The notes under the pieces: model-generated | Seen by the model: the letters and a program-made list of their open reading frames with translations, nothing else | What the model was told of the DNA's origin: nothing | Database searches by the model: none | Shown: piece after piece, positions 30,426 through 39,081 of the stretch | How positions within the stretch are numbered: position 1 is the stretch's first letter | How the letters are laid out: every line of letters begins with the position of its first letter | Assembly: GCF_019249245.1 (NCBI RefSeq) | Contig: NZ_JAESDK010000006.1 | Span: 102,301-166,300, forward strand | Source of the DNA: Alteromonas lipotrueiana | Lineage (GTDB): Bacteria > Pseudomonadota > Gammaproteobacteria > Enterobacterales > Alteromonadaceae | Direction: 5' to 3' | Length of the DNA: 64,000 nucleotides | Position numbers and translations under genes: made by a program

Positions 30426-32117
30426 ATGTCACAAGACGAAAACCGATATCTTTATATTCCTCATTCTGGCCCTTCATTGCTGGAAACTCCCTTGCTTAAT
30501 AAGGGCAGCGCGTTTACGGCCCGTGAACGAGCCTCATTTAATTTGGCCGGCCTGTTGCCACCACGCTTTGAAAATATCGAAGAGCAGGTTGAGCGGGCTT
30601 ATATGCAATATAGCGCCTTTGATGATCCTCTTAACAAGCATATTTATTTAAGGGCCATTCAGGACAACAACGAGACCTTATTCTACCGTTTGGTACAGCG
30701 CCATATTGAAGAGATGATGCCAATCATTTACACCCCTACGGTAGGAGATGCCTGTGAACAGTTTTCTGATATTTATCGCAGCTCACGTGGCTTGTTTGTG
30801 TCTTGGGAAGAGCGTCATCAGTTAGATGATATTGTGCGTAATGCGACCAAACGTAAAGTAAAAGTGATTGTGGTCACTGACGGTGAACGTATTTTAGGAC
30901 TAGGCGACCAGGGTATTGGAGGCATGGGCATTCCTATTGGTAAGTTGTCACTTTACACTGCCTGTGGTGGTATTAGTCCTGCCTATACATTGCCGGTAAT
31001 GCTTGATGTAGGTACCAACAACGAAAAACTGTTAAACGACCCGATGTATATGGGCGCCCGTCATCCACGTATTGGGCAGGAAGATTACGACGAATTTATT
31101 GATATGTTTATCAATGCTGTTAAGCGTCGCTGGCCAGAGGTCATGATTCAGTTTGAAGATTTTGCACAACCCAATGCAATGCCAATTTTAGGTCGCTATC
31201 GCGATAAAATTTGCTGTTTCAATGATGATATTCAGGGCACCGCTGCGGTAACATTGGGCACTATTTTAGCAGCTTGCCGAATGAAGACCCGGCAATTATC
31301 AGATATGAAAGTAGTGTTTGTTGGCGCCGGTTCGGCAGGGTGCGGTATTGCCGAAATGCTGGTGCAGCAGATGTGTAAAGAAGGCCTGAGTGACGAGCAG
31401 GCCCGCAAGCAAGTATTTATGGTCGACCGTTATGGCCTGGTTACCGATGGCATGGAAAATCTACGCGATTTTCAGCAACGGCTGGCCACACGTACCCACA
31501 ATATAAGCGACTGGACGTTTAGTGGTGAATACGCCTCGTTACTTGACGTTGTAAACTGTGCCCAACCCGATATTTTGATAGGGGTTTCCGGCCAGCCTGG
31601 GCTTTTCACAGAACAGGTTGTTCGCGCCATGAAGGCAAATTGTGAGCTGCCTATTATTTTTCCGCTAAGTAATCCGTCGCGTCAGGTAGAAGCTCGGCCT
31701 GAACAGGTTATCGAATGGACCGACGGGGAAGTGGTTATTGCTACCGGCAGCCCATTCAGGCCCGTTGAATACAAGGGCAAACTTTACCCAATAGCGCAGT
31801 GCAATAATAGCTATATTTTTCCGGGTATTGGCTTAGGCGTGGTGGCTGCAAAGGCGCGGTTAATCAGCGATGCAATGCTGATGGCGGCCAGTAATGCGTT
31901 AGCAGAAGCCTCTCCTATGGCTAACTGTGGTAGTGGGGCGTTGTTACCACCATTGACCGAAATTGCAGAGCTAAGCCGACGTATCGCCTTTGCGGTAGCG
32001 CGAGTAGCCATGGAGCAGGACCTGGCACTGGAGATGACCGATGAAGCCTTACACGAAGCTATCGACCGGCATTTTTGGACACCTGAATATCGTCCGTATA
32101 AGCGCGTGAGTATATAA
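30426..32117 (+). CDS. maeA: NAD-dependent malic enzyme
   Basis: A 563-residue oxidative decarboxylase converting malate to pyruvate. [13 protein letters not shown] (catalytic Tyr region), [24 protein letters not shown] (metal ligands) and [16 protein letters not shown] (NAD-binding Rossmann) are visible. The ATG at 30426 is chosen because GGAAG lies just upstream and E. coli MaeA (565 residues) starts at the equivalent point; the frame is open 10 codons further. It is 63 bases after mrcA, on the same strand, and may be partly cotranscribed. Confidence 0.95.
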   Translation: MSQDENRYLYIPHSGPSLLETPLLNKGSAFTARERASFNLAGLLPPRFENIEEQVERAYMQYSAFDDPLNKHIYLRAIQDNNETLFYRLVQRHIEEMMPIIYTPTVGDACEQFSDIYRSSRGLFVSWEERHQLDDIVRNATKRKVKVIVVTDGERILGLGDQGIGGMGIPIGKLSLYTACGGISPAYTLPVMLDVGTNNEKLLNDPMYMGARHPRIGQEDYDEFIDMFINAVKRRWPEVMIQFEDFAQPNAMPILGRYRDKICCFNDDIQGTAAVTLGTILAACRMKTRQLSDMKVVFVGAGSAGCGIAEMLVQQMCKEGLSDEQARKQVFMVDRYGLVTDGMENLRDFQQRLATRTHNISDWTFSGEYASLLDVVNCAQPDILIGVSGQPGLFTEQVVRAMKANCELPIIFPLSNPSRQVEARPEQVIEWTDGEVVIATGSPFRPVEYKGKLYPIAQCNNSYIFPGIGLGVVAAKARLISDAMLMAASNALAEASPMANCGSGALLPPLTEIAELSRRIAFAVARVAMEQDLALEMTDEALHEAIDRHFWTPEYRPYKRVSI

Positions 32118-32573
32118 ACCTTTTAGTGGCGTATCTTAACGGATGCGCCGCGAATCTTGTTTCTTTGGCTATTTTATTTCAGCGTTCACTTTGACCCTTA
32201 TTATTATAATAACTGTCTTTGTTTTGCGACGCTTCGGTATGTGTTTTCTAAAATTTCGTGAGCTTGCTCCGATAAATTTTAATTAATCACAACGTGATTT
32301 AAAGAATTGATTTCGTTGAAATAAATTAATCTTAAACAGTATGTGACTCAATTCTTCAGCAGATATCAAATGGGGCTGTGTTACATTTTAATACAGGGCG
32401 CTGACCTTTTGGCAGCCAGGATGCGTAAAACCTGATAGGTCATTTGAGTCAATATTGTTAACAAGCAAACAGCAGTCAATGTGTTACCGAGAAGTAACAG
32501 AAACTCTGAAATAATTGTTTTTTCTCTTACATTATAATAATTAACTTATTGTTTTTTATTGAATTTAATAGAT

Positions 32574-32589
32574 TGGCACGAAGGTTGAT
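32574..32589 (+). promoter_or_regulatory. Sigma-54-like promoter candidate
   Basis: TGGCACG, four bases, then TTGAT. The -24 half is perfect against the consensus TGGCACG-N4-TTGCW, and the spacing is exact. The -12 half has A where C is nearly invariant, which weakens the call. If used, transcription would start near 32600 and run to the terminator at 32869. Confidence 0.3.
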
Positions 32590-32599
32590 AGCAATAGAC

Positions 32600-32869
32600 T
32601 GATAGCATAAAATTGTTAAATTACCTTAAGCTGAACCTCAGACGATTTCGTTTGCTGTTTACCAACACTATGAAAGAACAGTATACAGCGTTGTAATCAC
32701 CTGTTTACTTTGACCCTGATTGTGAGGGGTTTTCACGATAAACCAGGACAGGACCACATTTAGTCACACTGGTCTGCATAAAAATGTGCCGGTGTGAGAT
32801 AAGCCAGTTTGCGGGCAACGGAAGGCTCGCTTTTTCATTTAAAATTGCCTCCATAGCGGAGGCTTTTTT
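32600..32869 (+). ncRNA. Putative small RNA or leader RNA ending at an intrinsic terminator
   Basis: This is a proposed transcript of about 270 bases. It ends at a strong terminator but contains no open reading frame of note. It holds a GTGA/TCAC hairpin (near 32722-32736) and two interleaved pairings that cannot form together: CACATTT (32755-32761) with AAATGTG (32782-32788), and TCACACTGG (32764-32772) with CCGGTGTGA (32789-32797). It resembles no RNA family I can name. The 5' end is uncertain. It could be a free-standing small RNA or an attenuated leader of yghU. Confidence 0.35.
32847..32869 (+). terminator. Strong intrinsic terminator upstream of yghU
   Basis: GCCTCC, loop ATAGC, GGAGGC, then six T. 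It is a textbook terminator placed 730 bases after the maeA stop and 73 bases before the yghU start, so it most likely ends a non-coding transcript or attenuates yghU. Confidence 0.85.
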
Positions 32870-32883
32870 GTATCTGTAACAAC

Positions 32884-32897
32884 CGAAATCGATTTCG
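32884..32897 (+). promoter_or_regulatory. Perfect 14-bp palindrome ahead of yghU (LacI-type operator candidate)
   Basis: CGAAATCGATTTCG is a perfect palindrome with a central CG, the architecture of LacI/GalR-family operators, 45 bases upstream of the yghU start. No LacI-type regulator gene is in the window. Confidence 0.45.
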
Positions 32898-32941
32898 TTG
32901 CGTAATGAGAATTGTCCATTTGAATGTCAACAGGAGCTTTT

Positions 32942-33793
32942 ATGAGCAAGCAGGACGAATACAAGGTACCCCGGGTATGGAAATGGGAAAAAGAAGACGG
33001 CAGCAAGTTTTCAAGCACTAATCGACCTACCTCTGGACCAACCCATGACCAAGCATTGCCGGTAGGCGATCACGACCTGCAGCTGTATTCTATGGCAACC
33101 CCAAACGGCCAAAAGGTCACTATTTTATTTGAAGAATTGCTGGCAGCAGGAATAAAAGAGGCTGAATACGATGCCTGGCCAATCTCTATTGGCGATGGCG
33201 ACCAATTTTCTTCCGGGTTTGTGCAAAACAACCCTAACTCCAAAATTCCAGCCATGATGGATTATAGTGTAAACCCGCCGCTACGCTTGTTTGAGTCGGG
33301 GGCCATCATGCAATATCTGGCGGAAAAGTTTGACGCATTTATTCCTCAAGACCCTATTGCCCGGACCGAATGTCGCAACTGGCTGTTCTGGCAGGTGGGT
33401 TCGGCGCCTTATTTAGGGGGCGGCTTTGGCCATTTTTATACGTATGCGCCCTATGCGATGCAATATCCTATCGACCGTTTTACCTTAGAAATTAAACGGC
33501 AATTAGATGTTTTAGATAAACATTTGTCTTATAACACTTACATGGCTGGCGACGAGTATTCAATTGCAGATATGGCTATCTGGCCCTGGTATGGCAATTT
33601 GGTGTTAGGTAAAGTATATGATGCTGCGGAATTCTTGCAGGTTGAGGATTACACCCACTTGCTACGCTGGGCTAAACAAATCGGTGAACGTGATGCGGTT
33701 AAGCGCGGAGAGGTCGTTAACCGCTTCTGGGGCGATGGCGCCAACCTTAAAGAACGCCATAGTGCAAAAGATATCGATAAAGCATTAAAATAA
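32942..33793 (+). CDS. yghU: Glutathione S-transferase family protein YghU (disulfide-bond reductase type)
   Basis: A 283-residue cytoplasmic protein. An N-terminal extension (KVPRVWKWEKEDG) precedes a thioredoxin-fold domain (LQLYSMATPNGQKVTILFEELL) and an all-helical C-terminal domain (IADMAIWPWYGN). It is closely similar to E. coli YghU (288 residues), which binds two glutathiones and reduces disulfides; TPNGQK is the glutathione-site motif. The frame opens at 32924, but AGGAG lies 5 bases before the ATG at 32942, which fits the family start. A terminator follows. Confidence 0.94.
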   Translation: MSKQDEYKVPRVWKWEKEDGSKFSSTNRPTSGPTHDQALPVGDHDLQLYSMATPNGQKVTILFEELLAAGIKEAEYDAWPISIGDGDQFSSGFVQNNPNSKIPAMMDYSVNPPLRLFESGAIMQYLAEKFDAFIPQDPIARTECRNWLFWQVGSAPYLGGGFGHFYTYAPYAMQYPIDRFTLEIKRQLDVLDKHLSYNTYMAGDEYSIADMAIWPWYGNLVLGKVYDAAEFLQVEDYTHLLRWAKQIGERDAVKRGEVVNRFWGDGANLKERHSAKDIDKALK

Positions 33794-33840
33794 GCATTTT
33801 GTCTGGTTTGTAGTAAATACACCGACTTCGACATTATCAA

Positions 33841-33874
33841 ACTCGCCTTTGGCACTCGTCAAAGGCGAGTTTTT
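33841..33874 (+). terminator. Intrinsic terminator after yghU
   Basis: An 11-bp perfect stem ACTCGCCTTTG/CAAAGGCGAGT with an 8-base loop followed by TTTT, 48 bases after the yghU stop. Confidence 0.85.
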
Positions 33875-33948
33875 ACTTGCAAGCCTGATTGTTTGACGTA
33901 CCCTTCTGCGATTCATTTTCTAATTTTTATCAAAGGTAGTAAGTCGCT

Positions 33949-35262
33949 GTGGAAAAGCCCATTACCCCCAACGCCTGGGGCCTGACCCCAATTCTGGTTT
34001 TTATTGCTTTGGTTATCACTACCGGAGTATTGACCCAGGACGTTACCTCTATGCCGGTACTTGTGGGTTTTATGATAGCTGCGGGCTATGCACTGCTACT
34101 TAACCCTAAGGGAAAAAAATTAGGGATTGGCGAAAAAGTACAACTCTTTTGTGAAGGCGGTGGTAACAAAAATATTATTTTGCTGGTGATGATATTTTTG
34201 ATGGCTGGGGCGTTTTATGCACTCACTATTGATATTGGCGCCCGCGATGCCACCGTTAATCTTGCGCTTAACTTTGTGCCGCAGGACTGGATGTTACCGG
34301 GGCTGTTTATCATCTGCTGTTTTATTTCTTTTTCCATGGGTACGTCGGTCGGTACCATTACCGCTCTATCGCCAATAGGTATTGGTATTGCACAAACCCT
34401 GAATATCTCTGAGCCAATGGCGTTAGGTATTGTAGTAAGTGGCGCCATGTTTGGAGATAACTTATCGTTTGTCTCAGACACCACTATTGCCGCCACCCGT
34501 AGTCAGGGGGTCAGGCTTACTGACAAATTTAAAGCTAACCTGTTGGTGGTACTTCCGGCGGCGCTTATTACTGTATTGATTCTGTTTAATATTGACACGG
34601 GAACAGCAAAAACCTTGGACCCTCGCGAGGTTGAGCTGATTAATATTCTGCCTTTTGTGGTTATTATTGGTTGTGCGCTGGCCGGACTAAACGTAGTAGT
34701 CGTATTAGCTATGGGCATTATCAGTGCAGCACTTACCGGCTGGTACACCGACGCACTGTCGGTGCTGGGGTTATTACAAAGCGTGCAAAAGGGCATGGGA
34801 TGGATGCAGAATCTGGCCATGATTGCGCTGACCATTGGCGGCATCGTTGGCCTTATGACCGCCTATGGCGGCATTGCGTGGTTATTGCGTGCATTAACCG
34901 CCAAAGTCCGTTCAAAACGAGGCGCCGAACTTAGCATCGCCTCTTTGGTAAGTGTATTAGACTTAAGCACGGCGAATAATACTATTTCGATTGTTACGGC
35001 GGGGCCAATTGCAAAAAAATTAGGCGATCAGTACCAGGCTGACCCACGCAGGCTTGCCAGTTTACTGGATATCTTTTCATGCGGTTTTCAGGGAATGGTA
35101 CCTTATGGCGGACAGCTTCTTAGTGCGGCCGCCATTGCCGGAATTTCCCCCTTGGCGATTACTCCGTATTGCTGGTATCCCATGTTAATTCTTGTTTTCG
35201 GACTTATTAGTATAGCGCTGGGCTGGCCACGCTTTTCTTCGCCTGCAAAAGAAACCTTTTAA
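33949..35262 (+). CDS. NhaC-family Na+/H+ antiporter
   Basis: A 437-residue inner-membrane protein with about 11-12 hydrophobic helices. The NhaC signature appears as FSMGTSVGTITALSPIGIGIA and GAMFGDNLSFVSDTTIAATRSQG, where the Asp, Ser and Thr residues form the ion path. A second half repeats the theme (LDLSTANNTISIVTAGPIAK and FSCGFQGMVPYGGQLL). It probably exchanges sodium for protons, though some family members move malate/lactate or amines. The start is GTG, with AAGG upstream. It is transcribed toward the GDT1 gene and ends 30 bases from it. Confidence 0.88.
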   Translation: MEKPITPNAWGLTPILVFIALVITTGVLTQDVTSMPVLVGFMIAAGYALLLNPKGKKLGIGEKVQLFCEGGGNKNIILLVMIFLMAGAFYALTIDIGARDATVNLALNFVPQDWMLPGLFIICCFISFSMGTSVGTITALSPIGIGIAQTLNISEPMALGIVVSGAMFGDNLSFVSDTTIAATRSQGVRLTDKFKANLLVVLPAALITVLILFNIDTGTAKTLDPREVELINILPFVVIIGCALAGLNVVVVLAMGIISAALTGWYTDALSVLGLLQSVQKGMGWMQNLAMIALTIGGIVGLMTAYGGIAWLLRALTAKVRSKRGAELSIASLVSVLDLSTANNTISIVTAGPIAKKLGDQYQADPRRLASLLDIFSCGFQGMVPYGGQLLSAAAIAGISPLAITPYCWYPMLILVFGLISIALGWPRFSSPAKETF

Positions 35263-35292
35263 ACGAAAGCAGATGACTAAACCAGTGCCGGG

Positions 35293-35847
35293 CTACCACA
35301 ATAGCGTAGCAACACCTAACGCAATAAAGAGCGCCGCGGCGACGCGGTGCACCTGCTTAACCGGCAACTGACGTAGTAACTTTTCGCCTAAGAAAATAAC
35401 CGGCACATTGGCCAGAAGCATGCCTATGGTGGTGCCTATAGTCACCACGATAACATGCTGATACTCAGCCCCGAGCAGAACCGTCGCTACCTGCGTTTTG
35501 TCACCAAGCTCGGCCACCGAAAACAAAATAAAAGTGGCACAAAAGGCGCCAAATTTATCAAACCGACCGGTAGTGGCTTCTTCTTTATCAGGTACCAGCA
35601 GCCAAAAACCCACTGCTATAAAACTTAACCCCACCAGCCATGTTGCAAGGTCATCAGGCAACAGCGTGTCTACATAACTGCCCAGCCAGGCAGATATTCC
35701 GTGATTGACTAAGGTAGCCAGCAAAATGCCGGCAATAAGCGCAGTACGAGCTTTGAAGCGGGTCGCTAATAATAAGGTCAGAAGTTGAGTTTTATCGCCT
35801 ATTTCGGCAAGGGCAACGGTAATAACAGAAGTAGAAAACGCATCCAT
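35293..35847 (-). CDS. TMEM165/GDT1 (UPF0016) family cation exporter, probably Mn2+
   Basis: A 184-residue membrane protein made of two homologous halves of three helices each. Each half has the family motif E-x-G-D-K-T: E15 in EIGDKTQ and E113 in ELGDKTQ, which bind the ion. Bacterial members such as MneA in Vibrio export manganese. A strong inverted repeat lies 33-76 bases upstream of the start. No manganese riboswitch of the yybP-ykoY type is recognisable. Confidence 0.9.
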   Translation of the reverse strand: MDAFSTSVITVALAEIGDKTQLLTLLLATRFKARTALIAGILLATLVNHGISAWLGSYVDTLLPDDLATWLVGLSFIAVGFWLLVPDKEEATTGRFDKFGAFCATFILFSVAELGDKTQVATVLLGAEYQHVIVVTIGTTIGMLLANVPVIFLGEKLLRQLPVKQVHRVAAALFIALGVATLLW

Positions 35848-35879
35848 AGATAGGGCTCGTGACAGGAAAGAAAAACCAA

Positions 35880-35923
35880 AGGTATCTTATCGCCGTCCTG
35901 TCTGTGCGGTGATAATCATACCT
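35880..35923. promoter_or_regulatory. Imperfect 15-bp inverted repeat upstream of the GDT1-type gene
   Basis: AGGTAT/ATACCT (35880-35885, 35918-35923) encloses TTATCGCCG/CGGTGATAA (35887-35895, 35907-35915, one G-T pair) with an 11-base loop. It pairs slightly better as plus-strand RNA than as the leader of the minus-strand gene, so a protein operator is as likely as an RNA structure. Confidence 0.45.
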
Positions 35924-36125
35924 CAGGTCTTGCCGCTGTAAATACTAATAAAACAGTAAACACACCATGCGCCTTGTGCGCGCAACTATGTTGATGTGCT
36001 CTCTTTATAAGTATCAAAAATATGTGATACCCGTAAAGCCGGCTACTCCCCTGACGAAGTCCCCGGATTATAAATCAACAACACTGAACTGGCAAATATC
36101 AGCTTACTTCATGCAAGGGGGTCAC

Positions 36126-37001
36126 CTAGGACATATGAGGGGAGGGGTGTAAGTACTCGTCGAAAAAATTGGTAATCAATGGCCATAAACGTTCAGCATT
36201 TCGCGAGAAAAAGCGCATATGACCAATCTCATCAAGTCCGAACGCCGAAGGATACAATATACAGCTGCGGGCTTTACTGCCTTCAAAAACCTCTAACATT
36301 TCTTTAAGATTTTTACGATTTGCAATGGCATCGTCGCTGGCAATAATCCACTTTGACGGAATTTTTAACGAGGTATAATTATGTTCCTGAACTTGTCGTC
36401 CAAACGCGGTTTTCACGTAGCCTGAACCATTACACCACTGCTGCCATTGCCGAGCCACGCCTTTAGGTAAGGGCTCGCCCATGCCGACCCAATGTGACTT
36501 AGTATGACCAAACAATAAATTAGACACCGGAATAAAAACATTCATAAAAAAGTGCGCTTTAAGCCGGTATTTTTTAGACATATTACGTAGCGAGCCTGAC
36601 GAGCTGCCAAAGTTTATAAAAGCTGCCAACTTGTGAGCATTAGGCATTAACCCCACCAACTGACCGCCAGCGCTGTGGCCCACCAGAAAATAAGGTTGAT
36701 TGGGGTAGTATTGACTCAAGGCTTCCAGAGCAGCGGGCATATCTTGCTGGCCCCAGCTAACCAGGTCGGCTTTACAGCGCTTTAGCGATGTTGTTAAAGA
36801 CTCGCCAATACCCCGGTTATCAAAGGTAAGTACCGCAAAACCTTGGCGATTTAAGAATGTCGCAAAATTTGTATAAAATTGCCGTTTGATGCCGGTAGCC
36901 GGGGCAATTAAAACGGCGCCTTTTAATGGTTCAGTTGGCCGGAACAAGGTGGCTGACAAAATTTGACCATCTTCACAGGTAAGCCTGACAGGCTCTTGCA
37001 T
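36126..37001 (-). CDS. Alpha/beta hydrolase (serine hydrolase, S33-like)
   Basis: A 291-residue soluble hydrolase. The fold is recognised from GAVLIAPATGIKRQFY (oxyanion region), FDNRGIGES (67-75 region) and the nucleophile elbow GHSAGG with S110. A likely catalytic His is in EIGHMRFF near the C-terminus (about 264). The family includes esterases and acyl hydrolases; the substrate is unknown. Its promoter region carries a large inverted repeat (37035-37160). Confidence 0.8.
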   Translation of the reverse strand: MQEPVRLTCEDGQILSATLFRPTEPLKGAVLIAPATGIKRQFYTNFATFLNRQGFAVLTFDNRGIGESLTTSLKRCKADLVSWGQQDMPAALEALSQYYPNQPYFLVGHSAGGQLVGLMPNAHKLAAFINFGSSSGSLRNMSKKYRLKAHFFMNVFIPVSNLLFGHTKSHWVGMGEPLPKGVARQWQQWCNGSGYVKTAFGRQVQEHNYTSLKIPSKWIIASDDAIANRKNLKEMLEVFEGSKARSCILYPSAFGLDEIGHMRFFSRNAERLWPLITNFFDEYLHPSPHMS

Positions 37002-37034
37002 AGATATTCCTCACAAAACATCGCTGGGATAATC

Positions 37035-37160
37035 GTTATTGGTTAAAGACTTAGAATCTATAAAACAATCAATGGATAATTAGATCTACAATAGACCGCA
37101 CAAGTGGATCAGAATTCCATTTGTTCCGACATTTTTTTAAGTCTTATACTAACCAATAAC
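37035..37160. repeat. 126-bp long inverted repeat, MITE-like or hairpin element
   Basis: The left arm GTTATTGGTTAAAGACTTA (37035-37053) pairs with TAAGTCTT (37138-37145) and TAACCAATAAC (37150-37160), a 19-bp match interrupted only by the bulge ATAC (37146-37149). The 84-base interior is AT-rich without an open reading frame. It lies between a hydrolase gene (promoter side) and a lipoprotein gene. I see no clear target-site duplication, so a mobile origin is unproven. Confidence 0.5.
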
Positions 37161-37286
37161 AATACTCTATCGTTCGACCCAGTGTACAGCAGCAGTCAAT
37201 GGCGCATAGTTAACTTTCGGCTAACGACTCAACGGTGAGGTGTATAGTGCTTTTCTTATGCTTGTTTAAGTTGTAGAGCAAATTAA

Positions 37287-37691
37287 CTACGTATTTTCAG
37301 CCGCAGGAATATCAGCTTCGCAATGATGCCAGTCGCGCTGCTTTAACAGCTCTAATAAGGTTTGATTAAAGTAGCGGGCATACACCTTAGCTACCGCTGC
37401 ATATTTTTCGTAGGCATAGGTGCCGGCCTCGTAGCTGTCGTTAGACATTTCACGAGTCCCAAAACGAATAATTAAACAGGTAGGTACATCGGGTGTGGTC
37501 GTTGCAGAGCCATCGTTAACCACAAAAAAGCGAAAGTCGCGTTTGCCAAAGGCTTCATTAGCGTAATATTCGGGCATACCCGAAAGCAATTTTTTCATTT
37601 TTTTGTCGTTGGGCTGTTTTACATAACTACAGCCCGAGACAATCAACAGCGCCAATAGAGAACAGAGCCAGAACACTGAATATTTTTTCAT
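37287..37691 (-). CDS. Uncharacterised lipoprotein
   Basis: A 134-residue exported protein of unknown function. A basic start (MKKYS), a hydrophobic stretch and the lipobox VSGC give acylation at C21. The mature part has no family I recognise; it contains the stretch RFFVVNDGSATTTPD and a Tyr-rich helix AYEKYAAVAKVYARYF. The residue after the acylated cysteine is Ser, so outer-membrane sorting by Lol is expected. It lies downstream of argA but 68 bases away and may be separately transcribed. Confidence 0.75.
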   Translation of the reverse strand: MKKYSVFWLCSLLALLIVSGCSYVKQPNDKKMKKLLSGMPEYYANEAFGKRDFRFFVVNDGSATTTPDVPTCLIIRFGTREMSNDSYEAGTYAYEKYAAVAKVYARYFNQTLLELLKQRDWHHCEADIPAAENT

Positions 37692-37759
37692 AGCAGAACC
37701 TCATCAAACAATTAACGGCCATTGTAACCTGTTTGACTAAAGTCCTGCTATATTGAAAA

Positions 37760-39073
37760 CTATCGCAGGTTTAAGGTAAATACCTTCGACCCGCGCTGAA
37801 AGTTATAAAGCTGTTGTTTGGCTGCAGGCAGGGCATTGATGTTAGCAGGCACAAAGCCTTGCTCTAAAAACCAGTGCGCGGTAAGGGTGGTTAACACAAA
37901 TAAGGTCTCGATATTGTTATTTCGGGCCTGAGAGATAATCTCCTCTAAAATACGTTCGCCCCGGTTTTTGCCGCGGTAGTCCTGGTGCGTTGCAACGCAG
38001 GCTAATTCGGCACAAGCTTCTTCAGGGTATTCATAAACCGCCGCACACGCGATAATGGTGCCGTCACGGACAATGACAGTAAACTGGTCAATTTCGTTTT
38101 CTAGCCGCTCTCGCGAACGTTTTACCAGCGCACCACTTTGTTCCAGAGGCTTAATCAGGCTTAAAATACCGCCCACATCATCAATGGTGGCACCGCGTAG
38201 CTGTTCATAATGATGCTCAAGTACCAATGAACCGGTACCATCGCGGGTGAACAGCTCTTGCAGCAACGCGCCATCGGTTTCATAGCTAATACAATGAGCT
38301 CGCGAAATGCCCGCCGCCACGCTGGTGGTCAATGCTTTGAGCACCGAGGGTTCGGTTGTAATTTGCTGTTGGGCTATCAATGATTCTAACTCGGGACGCT
38401 CAACGGTTCTAAGCAGCTTTCCAGAACGATGATAGACCCCGGCCTGATTAGAAAACACAATAATTTTGTCAGCTTTAAGAGCAATAGCGGCCTGCGTGGC
38501 TACATCTTCATGCGACAAATTAAACACTTCGCCGGTAGGTGAGTAACCGGTGGGAGAAAGCAATACAATTGAACCGTCGCTAAGGTGGTCATTAATACCC
38601 GTAGTGTCAATGCGACGCACCAATCCGGTATTTTCAAAATCGGTGCCATTGCGTACGCCCATCGGTTTGGCGACCACCAGGTTGCCAGAGCAAACCCGAA
38701 TTTGGGCTCCGTGCATGGGTGAGTTTGCCAGACCCATAGTCAGTAGCGCCTCAATATGTGAGCGCACCGAACCGGCGGCATCTTTCACGCATTCTAAGGT
38801 TTGCTTATCGGTAATTCGTACTCCGTCTGCAAACCGGCTTTCTACATGACGCAGCGCGACACGTTCATCAATTTGCGGACGGGCTCCGTGCACCAGTACC
38901 AGCCTGACACCGAGGCTGGCTAATAAGGCAATATCATGAATAATGTTAGCAAAATTGGCTTGTTCAATTGCTTCGCCACCAAACATCAGCACAAAGGTTT
39001 TACCCCGATGTGCATTGATATACGGCAGCGAGCTACGAAACAAGGTAATGCCATCTTGCGGGTTAAGCCTCAT
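37760..39073 (-). CDS. argA: Amino-acid N-acetyltransferase (N-acetylglutamate synthase)
   Basis: A 437-residue enzyme making N-acetylglutamate from glutamate and acetyl-CoA, the first arginine step. The N-terminal half is an amino-acid kinase-like domain (VLMFGGEAIEQANF, LVLVHGARPQID) used for arginine feedback; the C-terminal half (about 290-437) is a GNAT acetyltransferase with the acetyl-CoA loop HQDYRGKNRGERIL. Length fits E. coli ArgA (443). It lies 8 bases after argH, so it belongs to the arg operon rather than being a separate gene as in E. coli. Confidence 0.95.
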   Translation of the reverse strand: MRLNPQDGITLFRSSLPYINAHRGKTFVLMFGGEAIEQANFANIIHDIALLASLGVRLVLVHGARPQIDERVALRHVESRFADGVRITDKQTLECVKDAAGSVRSHIEALLTMGLANSPMHGAQIRVCSGNLVVAKPMGVRNGTDFENTGLVRRIDTTGINDHLSDGSIVLLSPTGYSPTGEVFNLSHEDVATQAAIALKADKIIVFSNQAGVYHRSGKLLRTVERPELESLIAQQQITTEPSVLKALTTSVAAGISRAHCISYETDGALLQELFTRDGTGSLVLEHHYEQLRGATIDDVGGILSLIKPLEQSGALVKRSRERLENEIDQFTVIVRDGTIIACAAVYEYPEEACAELACVATHQDYRGKNRGERILEEIISQARNNNIETLFVLTTLTAHWFLEQGFVPANINALPAAKQQLYNFQRGSKVFTLNLR

Positions 39074-39081
39074 GGATGTAG

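Larger units (their letters stand above)
32118..32941 (+). other. 824-base intergenic region with multiple structured elements
   Basis: No protein gene is visible between maeA and yghU. The region is AT-rich and holds nested inverted repeats (AAAATTT/AAATTTT at 32250-32280, AATCAC/GTGATT at 32285-32299, TGACTCAA/TTGAGTCA at 32344-32351 and 32444-32451), a possible sigma-54 site (32574-32589), overlapping alternative hairpins (32755-32797), an intrinsic terminator (32847-32869) and a perfect palindrome (32884-32897). The arrangement suits a non-coding RNA or a long regulatory leader. Confidence 0.5.

Noticed and set aside
32600..32869. CsrB/RsmZ-type regulatory RNA
   Set aside because: Only about four GGA triplets occur in the segment and few would sit in hairpin loops; CsrB-type RNAs have many more.
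32600..32869. Cobalamin, FMN or cyclic di-GMP riboswitch
   Set aside because: I looked for the core motifs of these families and did not find them in order.
35848..35940. yybP-ykoY manganese riboswitch before the GDT1-type gene
   Set aside because: The conserved loops of that riboswitch are not present; only a simple inverted repeat is seen.
35967..36152. 61-codon plus-strand frame between the GDT1 gene and the hydrolase
   Set aside because: No family resemblance, no good ribosome site, and it runs into the end of the hydrolase gene.
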